From: Archangium lansingense
Lineage (GTDB): Bacteria > Myxococcota > Myxococcia > Myxococcales > Myxococcaceae
Assembly: GCF_026626635.1 (NCBI RefSeq)
Contig: NZ_JAPNKA010000001.1
Coordinates: 12,508,501-12,572,500 of the forward strand
Length of the DNA stretch: 64,000 nucleotides
Direction of reading: 5' to 3'
Position 1 is the stretch's first letter; every line of letters starts with the position of its first letter. The translations under genes were made by a program, and so were the position numbers. The notes beneath the pieces were generated by a model that worked only from the letters and a program-made list of their open reading frames with translations, was not told where the DNA came from and ran no database searches. Shown in pieces: positions 1 to 8,372 of the stretch.

Positions 1-2
1 TG

Positions 3-365
3 CTGACGCGGGTGGGCGCGAAGCTGGCGGTGGAAGGGCACCTGGTGCAGGTGGCGGCGCACACGGATGCGGTGCCTGAGAGTGCGGAGACAGCGCCAGG
101 GCCGACGAGCTGGGAGCTGACCTCGGCACGCGCGGTGACGGTGGTGCGGCTGCTGGGGGAGAAGACGAAGCTGGGCCCGGAGCGACTGGTGGCGGCAGGC
201 TACGGGCCCTACCACCCGGTGGTGGTGGATGACGGCCCGCAGGCCCGGGAGCGCAACCGGAGGCTGGAACTACAACTCATGCCCGCCCCGCCGAAGCCCA
301 CGCCGCCACCCGCCCCGCCCGTGGATCAGAGGCTGGCCAAGAAGCGCCCGGGACAGACGCGGTAG
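3..365 (+). CDS. OmpA-family C-terminal domain protein (5' end outside window)
   Basis: Only the C-terminal 120 residues are present and the frame is open to the left edge. The fragment has the OmpA/MotB-type peptidoglycan-binding pattern: an HTD motif about 22 residues in, an SxxRAxxVxxxL helix, the AAGYG turn and a closing NRRLELQL strand. The family usually sits in the outer membrane or periplasm and binds peptidoglycan. The tail after the domain is Pro-rich and basic. It ends 10 bp before the next start and may be co-transcribed with the toxin candidate, although no functional link is evident. The domain call is from family knowledge; what lies upstream cannot be judged here. Confidence 0.8.
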   Translation: MTRVGAKLAVEGHLVQVAAHTDAVPESAETAPGPTSWELTSARAVTVVRLLGEKTKLGPERLVAAGYGPYHPVVVDDGPQARERNRRLELQLMPAPPKPTPPPAPPVDQRLAKKRPGQTR

Positions 366-375
366 AGTCCCGCGC

Positions 376-1278
376 ATGGAAACACGGCCTCGCAGCCCTC
401 GAGCCGAGACGTCCGCGCGCGTTCTGCTCGCTGTCGCGACCACTGCGCTCATCACCCTCTCCTGCTCCACCACCGCGCCTCTCGTTCCAGTCCTCTCCGG
501 CCAGCCAGCGCACTTTCAATCCCAGCCCACTTGGGGCGGGCAGCTCACCGGCTCACGGACTCAGCTCAACCAATCATGTGGCGCCGCCTGTGCTGCTCCG
601 GTCAATGCGAGTACCGGGGAGTTGGTCGCGCCAGCGGCGACTCGGGCCGGCCAGGTGCTCGAGAAGGCAGTCCAGGCCGCAAGAGCCGTACAGGGCCTCA
701 ATACCCTCGAGCGGGCCCTGACTGGCGCGGAGTTGGATCTCGTCGAAGCAACGCTCAAGGCGTGCGTGGCGCAGGCCAACGCGGACATCAACGAGGCCTA
801 CCAGCAGCGCGACGGCGGCTTCAGGTTCGAGAACGGAAAATTCCCGAACGACGCCGAGTGCAAGAAGGTCGTCACATTCGATGACGGAGGAGACCCCATC
901 ACACTCGCCCAGGAACTCGGGAAGCTCAAACACGCAGCTGCCTTTGCCTGTATAAAGGCGCGCTTACCCGCAGACCTCCGTGAGAACTTCACCGTCGAGC
1001 CTCGCTACAAACCGGACCCCGATGTGAACGGAGTCGCGCTCACGAACGGAGGCCCCAACACGCTCCATCCAGACTTTGTGGTGCACGGAACGAGAAATGC
1101 AACCGACGTGCAGTGCGTCTACGAGTTCAAGTTCCCCTGCCTCGCCAACCACAAGTTGGACCCTCTCTCCATGTCCGGAGTCAAGGCCCAGCTCAATGGC
1201 TACCAGAAGCTCACAAAGCGCTGTCCGGCGGCTGTCATATCTCCGAAAGGCCTCGACCCCCTCGAAGGCTCTCCTTGA
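376..1278 (+). CDS. Putative lipoprotein toxin with restriction-endonuclease-like C-terminus (SitA-like)
   Basis: 300-residue protein. The ATG at 376 places a basic N-terminus and a hydrophobic stretch (residues 16-29) just before Cys30, giving a lipoprotein-type signal, though the lipobox (TLSC) is not canonical. Residues 90-200 are a helical region. The C-terminus has PDF (Asp233) followed by YEFKFPC (Glu250, Lys252), which resembles the PD-(D/E)xK nuclease core. The stop is 3 bp from the start of a DUF3396-family immunity gene, the usual toxin-immunity order. In myxobacteria, lipoprotein toxins of the Sit type are passed between kin by outer-membrane exchange, so delivery that way is a reasonable inference. 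Nuclease activity is inferred from motifs only. A longer in-frame start exists at 229 but would lose the signal peptide. Confidence 0.6.
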   Translation: METRPRSPRAETSARVLLAVATTALITLSCSTTAPLVPVLSGQPAHFQSQPTWGGQLTGSRTQLNQSCGAACAAPVNASTGELVAPAATRAGQVLEKAVQAARAVQGLNTLERALTGAELDLVEATLKACVAQANADINEAYQQRDGGFRFENGKFPNDAECKKVVTFDDGGDPITLAQELGKLKHAAAFACIKARLPADLRENFTVEPRYKPDPDVNGVALTNGGPNTLHPDFVVHGTRNATDVQCVYEFKFPCLANHKLDPLSMSGVKAQLNGYQKLTKRCPAAVISPKGLDPLEGSP

Positions 1279-1281
1279 AAA

Positions 1282-2334
1282 ATGAACGCCTTCTATCCTC
1301 GCATCCGCCACCGGGGACTGCGCCCTGGCTACGTCAAGCTCTGGAGTGGCGAAACACCCCGCTTCCCGCCGCGGGAGCTGCTCGCGCGAGACATCATCCG
1401 CTTCGCCTTCTACATGCCACACGACCACCCGGAGATCGCATCAGGGGTGAGCCACGCTGTCCAGAGCTACCTGAACGCGGTCGAGCAGGGACCCGGCACA
1501 ATCAATCATGCATACATCAATGATGATGAAGGTGACTCCCTGACCGAGGAGCGCTGGAGCTATCTCCACCGCCTCCTCAAGCCCGAACGCCCGTTCCGTT
1601 TCATCGACGAGCTCAGCGAGCCCACCATCTACAGCATGGAAAAGAGGGGCTACGCCACTCAACTCATCTTCGATGGCGGCTTCGGCAGCGCCAACGGCTA
1701 CCAACTTTGGTACCAGGCCCGCATTCCGCGGCGCACGCCCGCCCCCAACCTGGTGAGCACCCTCACCGCGACGCTCCCCACCGAGTACCTCCAGGTGCAC
1801 GGCCCCACGAAGGTGCGCGAGCTCGCCCTGGAGATGGCCTCCCAGCTTCGTTTCACCACGGGCCACGTCGGCCTCGCCCTCCACCTCTACTGGCCCCTGC
1901 GTTCCACGGACAACGCCCTCCGCGCCGAGCTCCTGCGCTACCCGGGCATCGACCTGCGCCCGGCCTGGCTCCATGCACACCGGATGGGCACGCGTGTCGA
2001 TGGCATCCACTGGCTCAACTTCCTCGCGCAGCCCGTGCTGGGCGAGCTCGGTGGAGCCGAGGGCCTTCGCGCGCGCCTCCAGTCCCCCGGAAGCATCGTG
2101 CACGCGCTCGACGAGGCCCGCGCAGTGGTCGCCCTCGGCGAGGAGCCCGAAGCGGGAGACCTGTCCGCCGGGCAGAACCTTCCCGCGTACCAAGAGCTCG
2201 CACGGGTGCTGGAGCCCTGGCTCGAGCCGCTGAATCTCTCGAACACCTACTCTCTCGACGAGCCGCCCACCTACTCCAGCATTCGCTTCACCCAGGACGA
2301 GGCGAAGCGCTGGTGGAGACGCTTTCTCGACTGA
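1282..2334 (+). CDS. DUF3396 / type VI immunity family protein
   Basis: 350 residues, no signal peptide, so predicted cytoplasmic. Sequence features match the DUF3396 (type VI immunity) family common in Myxococcus-type genomes: an early IIRFAFYMPHDHPEI segment, a central TGHVGLALHLYW segment, then HRMGTRVDGIHWLNFL. It lies 3 bp after the upstream toxin candidate and is probably translationally coupled to it, the arrangement expected of a cognate immunity protein. Neutralisation of the neighbour is inferred from linkage, not shown. It is followed by 162 bp without a gene. Confidence 0.7.
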   Translation: MNAFYPRIRHRGLRPGYVKLWSGETPRFPPRELLARDIIRFAFYMPHDHPEIASGVSHAVQSYLNAVEQGPGTINHAYINDDEGDSLTEERWSYLHRLLKPERPFRFIDELSEPTIYSMEKRGYATQLIFDGGFGSANGYQLWYQARIPRRTPAPNLVSTLTATLPTEYLQVHGPTKVRELALEMASQLRFTTGHVGLALHLYWPLRSTDNALRAELLRYPGIDLRPAWLHAHRMGTRVDGIHWLNFLAQPVLGELGGAEGLRARLQSPGSIVHALDEARAVVALGEEPEAGDLSAGQNLPAYQELARVLEPWLEPLNLSNTYSLDEPPTYSSIRFTQDEAKRWWRRFLD

Positions 2335-2496
2335 CTCGGCGCCAATGCGCGGCGACAGCAGGTAGGGGCTCACACCTACATGCGGAACCCCACCCCGGGA
2401 ATCCCGCGGAAAATGCCGTGAATAAACCGAGCCGGCATCCGTCCGAGCCCCTGGTCACCCACTGGCCCCTCATCATTTCCGCTCTGGAGACTCCCC

Positions 2497-3471
2497 GTGC
2501 CCACTCTCAGGCAGCTGCTGTGCACGTCCCTGGCAACGAGCCTGTTCCTCACCTCCGGCACCGCCGAGGCGCGCTTCGGTAAGAGCTCCAACTCCTCCAG
2601 TTCCAGCTCGAGCAACGGCAACGTCCACGACGCCAGTCCGGTGGGCTCCAGCGACAACGACAACGACAACGACAGTGGCGGCTCCAGCTCCGGTGGCTCC
2701 AGCTCTGGCGGCTCCAGCTCCGTGAGCGACACGGTGAACACCGTGGGGACCATCCTGGACATCCTCTTCTTCGTGGCGGACACCGCGGCGAGGGCGCAGG
2801 CCTACGAGTCGGCCTACCGCGAGACGGTCCACTACGAGCCCCCTCCCAGCCCCCCCGCCGTAGAGCAGCAACCCGGCCAGCAGCCGATGTACCCCTACGG
2901 GCAGGAGCCGGTAGTCGTACAGCAGCAGCGGCCGCCGGAGGAGCGCAGGCGCAATCCGCTGATGTTCCGGCTGGGCGTCGACGGGCAGGCGCTGGGGGCG
3001 GGCTCGTCGGTGGCGTTCAACGCAGGCATCGAGGGCCAGCACTGGGGCGTGGCCGCGGGGGCAACGGGGCTGCGGCTGGCCACGGACGACGGGACGCCGG
3101 GCGAGGACAGGATCGACCTGGTCTCCGCACACCTGACGCTCGCGCTGTTCACCGACGACCAGACCCGGCTGCGCTTGGAGGGAGGCGTGGCTTGGGCGAA
3201 GGCGCCGGACGCCCTCTTCGCGGGCCCGAGCTTCGCGCTGACCTTCGAGCGATGCCTGTTCGGCTCGCTGGACCTGGAAGCCCGCGCCCAGGTGGTGCCG
3301 GTGCCGTACACCCAGCTGGACACGCAGGCGGGCCTGGCGCTGCACCTGAACGCGATCACGCTGCGCACCGGCTGGCGCTTCCAGATGCTGGACGACCGGG
3401 GCCAGGTGGACGGCGTGGTGCACCGCGACTACTTCAGCGGCCCCTACGCCGGCATCGGCCTGAACTTCTAG
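2497..3471 (+). CDS. Secreted protein with Ser/Asp-rich low-complexity segment, function unknown
   Basis: 324 residues starting at GTG with a GGAGA Shine-Dalgarno about 7 bp upstream. Residues 1-25 form a signal peptide ending near AEA. Residues 28-75 are a low-complexity run of Ser, Asn, Asp and Gly with GGSSS repeats; residues 110-145 are Pro/Gln-rich. The C-terminal 180 residues alternate hydrophobic and polar residues and end in an aromatic (GIGLNF), suggesting an outer-membrane beta-barrel. I do not recognise the family. It stands alone between the DUF3396 gene and a convergent nucleotidyltransferase. Localisation is inference. Confidence 0.65.
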   Translation: MPTLRQLLCTSLATSLFLTSGTAEARFGKSSNSSSSSSSNGNVHDASPVGSSDNDNDNDSGGSSSGGSSSGGSSSVSDTVNTVGTILDILFFVADTAARAQAYESAYRETVHYEPPPSPPAVEQQPGQQPMYPYGQEPVVVQQQRPPEERRRNPLMFRLGVDGQALGAGSSVAFNAGIEGQHWGVAAGATGLRLATDDGTPGEDRIDLVSAHLTLALFTDDQTRLRLEGGVAWAKAPDALFAGPSFALTFERCLFGSLDLEARAQVVPVPYTQLDTQAGLALHLNAITLRTGWRFQMLDDRGQVDGVVHRDYFSGPYAGIGLNF

Positions 3472-3478
3472 CAAACGG

Positions 3479-3522
3479 GCCCCTCCCCTCTCCCTCCAAA
3501 CGAGGGAAAGGGTGAGGGTGCC
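3479..3522. repeat. REP-like extragenic element, copy 1
   Basis: CCCTCTCC followed about 8 bp later by GAGGGAAAGGGTGAGGGTG lies between two convergent genes. A closely related copy sits at 19650-19685. GC-rich extragenic hairpins of this kind are scattered in many high-GC genomes. Confidence 0.6.
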
Positions 3523-3558
3523 ACGAACCCATGCTCCATCCGAGCGAGCCGTCCGAGC

Positions 3559-4257
3559 TCAAGAGCCGGACATCCCCTCGGAGGAGACCTCCATCGGAGC
3601 CGAGGCCCCGGTGGACGCGGTGGAGCCGGTGGACTCGGCAGCCTTCTTGCCGCGGCGCTTGGGCGGAGGGGCGAGCTTCGGCGCGGAGCCGAACAACCGC
3701 TCGTAGGTCTCCGGGGTGTTGATGTTGACGACGACGCCCGGGTCCTTCACGGGGATGCGGCGCATCTGCAGGCCGCGCACCGCGCCCTCCAACTGCGTCT
3801 CGCCCGAATCCATCTCCCGCAGCCGCTCGGCGGCGCCGCGCGACAAGAGGATGGGGAAGCCCGAAGCGCCCTCGAACTCGGGACGCAGCGCCTCGACGGA
3901 GTCCCCCATCGCCTTGATGAGCGACTTGAGGGTGGAGGCGCGCAAGGCGGGCATGTCCACGGGGTGGATGAGCACCACGTCCGCGCCCTCCTCAATGGCC
4001 GCCTCCAGCCCCGACTTCACCGAGCCCAGCTGACTGTCCTGCCACCGCTCGTTCTCCACCAGGTGGATGGCAGGGTGCTGGTCGCGCACGGCATCGGCGT
4101 CCTTGCCGATGACGCTGATGACCGAGCAGCCGGCCTTGCCAAACGTCGACGCGAGCGATTGGAGGAAGCTCCTGCCCCCCTCATGCTCGATGAGCGCCTT
4201 GGAGTAGCCCATCTTCCTGGCCTCCCCCGCAGCGAGGATGATCGCCACAGCCTTCAT
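3559..4257 (-). CDS. MobA/MocA-like nucleotidyltransferase
   Basis: 232 residues. The N-terminus has the nucleotidyltransferase signature AIILAAGEARKMGYSKAL (consensus LAAGxSxRMGxxK), and HPVDMPAL near residue 98 supplies the metal-binding Asp of the GT-A fold. The family includes molybdenum-cofactor cytidylyl/guanylyl transferases; the substrate here cannot be assigned because no molybdoenzyme or cofactor gene is nearby. The last 35 residues are a basic, then Ser/Thr/Ala-rich tail not typical of the family. Convergent with the secreted protein upstream and divergent from the hydrolase at 4423. Confidence 0.8.
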   Translation of the reverse strand: MKAVAIILAAGEARKMGYSKALIEHEGGRSFLQSLASTFGKAGCSVISVIGKDADAVRDQHPAIHLVENERWQDSQLGSVKSGLEAAIEEGADVVLIHPVDMPALRASTLKSLIKAMGDSVEALRPEFEGASGFPILLSRGAAERLREMDSGETQLEGAVRGLQMRRIPVKDPGVVVNINTPETYERLFGSAPKLAPPPKRRGKKAAESTGSTASTGASAPMEVSSEGMSGS

Positions 4258-4422
4258 GCCACGCCCTCCTCAGGCCCCCACCGGTTGGCGTGGGGGCGAC
4301 CCCCTACACCCTGGCAAGCGCGCAGCGATCTGGCCGCGCACCCGGGGGCAGCCCGTTGGGAAGTCGGCACTCGACGAGGGGCTGATGTTGACCATGCACG
4401 GAAGTGCTACGCCTTTACGCCC

Positions 4423-5301
4423 ATGAGCGAACTTCCCACCTTCATCACCCGCCTCTACCCGCACCAGTCGCACTTCGCCGCGACTGTCTTCGGGAGGATG
4501 CATTACGTGGACGAGGGGGAGGGGCGCCCGGTGCTGCTGGTGCACGGCAACCCCACCTGGTCCTTCCTTTATAGGAAGGTGATGGCGGGCCTCGCGGGGG
4601 GGCCGTACCGGGTGGTGGCGCCGGACCTCATTGGCCTGGGGCTGAGCGACAAGCCTCGGGAGCTGTCGGCACACACGCTGCGGCGGCATGGCGAGTCGCT
4701 GTTGGAGCTGGTGCGGGGATTGGATTTGAAGGACGTGGTGCTGGTGGTGCAGGACTGGGGAGGCCCCATCGGCGCGTGGATGGCGGCGCGAGCGGAGGGA
4801 CGGGTGACGGGGCTGGTGGTGATGAACACCGCGCTGCTCAAACCCGAGCGCTTCCGCACCACGGCCTTCCACCGCTTCTCCCACCTGCCGGGAGTGAGCG
4901 ACGTGGCCTTCCGACTGTTCAACTACCCACTGCCCGTGCTGGGGCGCACGCAGGGAGACCCGGCCTCCATCTCAGGAGACGTGGCGAAGGCCTACGCCTG
5001 GCCATTGCGGAGGGTGGTGGACCGAGCGGCGCCGCTGGCGATGGCGCGCATGGTGCCCAACCGCCCGGACCATCCCACGGTGGCGGAGCTCACCGAGGGG
5101 GATGCCTGGGCGCGCTCCTTCCGGGGAGCGGTGGAGCTCGTCTGGGGAGTGAAGGACCCCATCCTGGGCCGCGGGCTGCGGCGCCACCGGGAAGTCTTCC
5201 CGAACGCCCGAGTCACCGAGACGGCTGCGGGCCACTTCCTCCAAGAGGAGGTGCCCGAGGAGATTGTCGCCGCCATCCGTCGGGTGGCGGACGCGCGTTA
5301 G
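4423..5301 (+). CDS. Haloalkane dehalogenase-type alpha/beta hydrolase
   Basis: 292 residues from ATG at 4423. HGNPTWSFLYR near residue 45 is the oxyanion-hole loop with the halide-binding-type Trp. QDWGGPIG near residue 107 is the nucleophile elbow with Asp instead of Ser, the hallmark of haloalkane dehalogenases. The catalytic His is in AAGHFLQEE near the C-terminus; WGVKDPI precedes it. An Asp nucleophile implies SN2 dehalogenation or a related ether/epoxide hydrolysis, but many family members have unknown substrates. The frame is open far upstream, but that part overlaps the divergent gene and is not conserved-looking. Its stop overlaps that of the convergent CBS gene by 4 bp. Confidence 0.85.
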   Translation: MSELPTFITRLYPHQSHFAATVFGRMHYVDEGEGRPVLLVHGNPTWSFLYRKVMAGLAGGPYRVVAPDLIGLGLSDKPRELSAHTLRRHGESLLELVRGLDLKDVVLVVQDWGGPIGAWMAARAEGRVTGLVVMNTALLKPERFRTTAFHRFSHLPGVSDVAFRLFNYPLPVLGRTQGDPASISGDVAKAYAWPLRRVVDRAAPLAMARMVPNRPDHPTVAELTEGDAWARSFRGAVELVWGVKDPILGRGLRRHREVFPNARVTETAAGHFLQEEVPEEIVAAIRRVADAR

Positions 5302-5621
5302 TGCAACCAGGTGGAGCGGACGCCGAGCCCGCCCGGCACGAGGACGACGCGCGGACGCTCACCTGCACTTCCTTCCGAAGCGAGGGTAGCGCGGGCAGTC
5401 AGAATTTCAGTCATGCGGGCCAGCGGGAGCGTGGACCAGATGCGGTGCAACTCCTCCTCGGAGACATGGCCGAGGACTTCACCGTGTCGATCATCCACCA
5501 CTGGCAACAGGTGCACGCCGTAACGGTGCATCACCTCGAGCGCACGCATCACCGTGTCACGGGGATAGAGAATGATGTCAGGCATTGCAACGACTTGGGG
5601 CTCGACGGCGCGGCGCGTCAC
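5298..5621 (-). CDS. Small CBS-domain protein
   Basis: 107 residues. A GTG start at 5621 is chosen because GGAGG lies 5 bp upstream; an ATG at 5585 is the alternative. The sequence contains a CBS motif: DTVMRALEVMHRYGVHLLPV, then a VVD turn, GEVLGHVSEEEL and a closing helix. One CBS unit is clear and a second is not complete, so it probably dimerises to form a nucleotide-binding module. CBS domains sense adenosine nucleotides or metal ions; no partner domain is encoded here. Divergent from the patatin gene at 5740. Confidence 0.75.
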   Translation of the reverse strand: MTRRAVEPQVVAMPDIILYPRDTVMRALEVMHRYGVHLLPVVDDRHGEVLGHVSEEELHRIWSTLPLARMTEILTARATLASEGSAGERPRVVLVPGGLGVRSTWLH

Positions 5622-5739
5622 GACTACCTCCAGTGCAGAAGCCCTGCTGGCTCTCTCCGGCTGTAGCAAGCGCCCTGCCGTGCACCCTGGCCCCCTGCCC
5701 CCCTCGCAACTTTCCGGGCGGATGTGGGGATAATGAAAC

Positions 5740-7741
5740 ATGTCCGTGAAGCCCCCCCGTACGTCCAACCCGACAGCCCTGCCGCGTCAGCCTGAGACGG
5801 CCTCCTCCAACCCACTGGAGAAGGTGGGCCAGGCGCTGCAGAACGCGGCGAAGAGCGTCAACCAGCACGTCAATCGGGTGGTGGACACCTTCGAGGCGCG
5901 GCTGCCCACGGGGGCGAGGCCCGCGGGAGCGAAGGGCTGGGAGGGCATCACCCTCACCGGCAAGCCGCTGCAGATTCCGCTGGAAGCGCTGAAGAAGGTG
6001 GACCTGGGGGACGTGCGCAAGGTGCTCGAGCGCATCTTCCCGCCGAAGATTCGGGACGAGCAGGGCAAGAAGCTCGTCGACCAGACGAAGGACTTCCGGG
6101 AGACGCTGGGCAAGGTGCGACAGCTGTCCTTGGAGCTGGAGATGACGCCGGCGAACCACCCGCGCCGTGCTGAGTTGCAGAAGGCGCTGGACGCGGCCGA
6201 GGGCAAGCTGAAGGCGGACTATGGCTACACGCGCACCACGGCCCCGAAGCCGGGAGCGATGTGGGTGGATCCGCAGTTCTTCGGGAAGGAGCTGCCGGGC
6301 GGGAAGCTGAGCGCGAGCCGCTTCCCCACGGGCACGCCGGTGACGAAGCCGCCGGCGCCCATGGACTTCCTCTTTGGCAACGGGCCGCGAGAGCTGAAGC
6401 TGGGCGAGGGCGCCTCGGCGCGCACGGTGCGGACGCCGGAGGAGTACCGGGCGGCGGTAGCGGCGCGACGGGCGGAGCTGGGGATGCCGGTGAAGGACGG
6501 AGAGCCGCAGGGAGTGCACCTGAGCCTCCAGGAGGAGGAGGCAAGGGCAAGCGGTACGGGGCGATGCTGGCGGAGATGTATGAGCTCGGGGTGGTGCCCA
6601 CGAGTCTGAGCGGCACCTCCGCGGGCTCGATCGCGGCGGCGTTCGCGGCGACGGGAGCGGGCCCCGAGCAGATCCAGGCGCTGGCGAAGGACCCGCGGCT
6701 GAGCAACCTCTACGACTGGGACCTGGACATGAAGGACGGCGGCTTGCTCAACGGAGAGCAGGCCTTCGAGCTCTTCGACCAGGAGCTGCGCCGGATGACA
6801 GGGATTCACGACCGGCCGGTGACGTTCGCGGACCTGAAGGTGCCGCTGCAGCTGCTCGCAGCGAAGGCGTACGACAGCGCGGCGGGGGCGGACGGGATGA
6901 CGTCGACCAAGGACCGCATCTTCGTCTTCAGCCAGGAGACGACGCCGGACACGCCGGTGGCGCTGGCGGTGCGGGCCTCCATGGCGATTCCGGGAGTGTT
7001 CGAGCCGGTGCAGATGGTGGACCCGGCAACGGGCCGGCGGGTGCACCTGGTGGACGGAGGAGCGCTGGACAACCTGCCCATGGGCTACAACAAGAATGGG
7101 CTGCCAGCGATTGGCGCATCGCTCTACACGCGGGCAACGGGCCACCCAGCGGACCACCGGGACACGACGAAGCCGCTGCCCTCGGGCAACCTGGACTCGA
7201 CGAACGTGCTGTGGAACGCGCTCAACGGCTACACGATGCTGAAGGACTCGGCATCGGACTACAACGACTACATGGACCGGACGAAGCCGCAGGCGAACCA
7301 GTTCATGCTGACGCTGCCGACGTGGGACCTGACGGACCCGAGCAAGAGCAACAGCACGTTGGCCTTCGGGTACGACAACAAGGTGGACCCGGTGCTGGAC
7401 GGACAGTCGCGCCAGGTGACGCGAGACTTCCTGCGCGACTTCCTGGACGACCTGCGGGTGCCGGGAGCGAAGGGAACGAACTACAAGGCCGAGGTTCCCC
7501 AGAACCTGCGCTTCGACGTGCCGGTGGAGGTAAGGGCAAGAGCTACCAGGTGAGCTACGCCGGAGGGGACACGCTGGTGGCGAAGCCAGTGGGGGGCGGC
7601 AAGAACATCGAGCTGGCGGTGGGCAAGCAGCGCATCGAGGCGATGTACCTGGACAACCTGGCGTTCGGGGACCTGCAGAACCAACTGGCCTACACGCTGA
7701 CGAACCCGAGGAGCGTAAAACCAAGCTGGCTGCCCTTCTGA
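5740..7741 (+). pseudogene. Patatin-like phospholipase, two apparent -1 frameshifts
   Basis: Three overlapping frames together encode one roughly 667-residue patatin-like protein. Frame one (5740 to about 6530) gives a 263-residue helical N-terminal extension. The second frame (about 6531 to 7525) holds the catalytic domain: Gly-rich oxyanion loop GGGGKGKRYGA, nucleophile elbow GTSAG and the DGG of the Ser-Asp dyad (VDGGALDNLP). The third (7526-7741) gives a C-terminal segment beginning GGKGKSY. Each switch equals loss of one G just before the shared 15-mer GGAGG(C/T)AAGGGCAAG, at 6531-6551 and 7526-7540. All catalytic motifs are intact, so the gene may be functional if the gaps are base-calling errors. 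Patatins hydrolyse phospholipids or neutral lipids and some are secreted toxins; no signal peptide is seen. Confidence 0.8.
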
Positions 7742-7763
7742 GCCATCCTCAGCCCCTGCATCA

Positions 7764-8366
7764 TCAAGTCTTGCCGCCCTGCTCCCTTGATGGCTCCTGA
7801 TCGAGCTCCTCGAGCCAGAAGTTGGAGACGCCTGGCCTGAGCTTCTCCACCTCGTCCACGATTCGATCACTGATGACGTACGCTCTCGAGTTCTCACGCA
7901 CCCTGAAGAGCTCCGGAGCCTTCTCGAGCTTTCCGGGATCGAGCACGAGCCGGTCAACGTGGACGACCTTTCCTTGGAAATACTCGATCTCCGAGGCGCG
8001 CAGGTTCAAGCAGTCCACGACTCCGAGAGGATTGAGAATGAAGTGGTCTGGAGAGGCCACGCGCTTCTTGTGGTTGTAGATCGCCACACGCAGGTATTCC
8101 GTGGGCCCCTGATTCACGCGCTCGATGACTTCCTTGACGCGCTGGCTCGTGATGAGCATGGAGCGGCTATTGCCCACCAGGTCGGGGACCTGGATGCCCT
8201 TCTCCTTGTCGGACATGTAGATGCGCGCATCCGCTGGATAATCGTCCTTCAGCGGCTGTCCCTTACCGAGCTTGTACGTCTTCAGGCCAAGACCTTCGGG
8301 GTAGGAATCCAGGAAGCAGAAGTCCGGGTTGTCCTCGGGCATCAGGTCAATCAAATAGTAGCGCAT
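7764..8366 (-). CDS. Imm11-family (DUF1629) immunity protein
   Basis: 200 residues, cytoplasmic. The layout fits the Imm11/DUF1629 family of myxobacterial immunity proteins: an N-terminal MRYYLIDLMPEDN strand, a central SRSMLITSQRVKEVIE segment, the YLRVAIYNHKKRV segment and a C-terminal AYVISDRIVDEVEK motif. It starts 6 bp after the AHH toxin stop on the same strand, so the two are almost certainly co-translated and this is the likely antidote. Specificity is inferred from adjacency. Convergent with the patatin gene. Confidence 0.8.
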   Translation of the reverse strand: MRYYLIDLMPEDNPDFCFLDSYPEGLGLKTYKLGKGQPLKDDYPADARIYMSDKEKGIQVPDLVGNSRSMLITSQRVKEVIERVNQGPTEYLRVAIYNHKKRVASPDHFILNPLGVVDCLNLRASEIEYFQGKVVHVDRLVLDPGKLEKAPELFRVRENSRAYVISDRIVDEVEKLRPGVSNFWLEELDQEPSREQGGKT

Positions 8367-8372
8367 CTGAAA

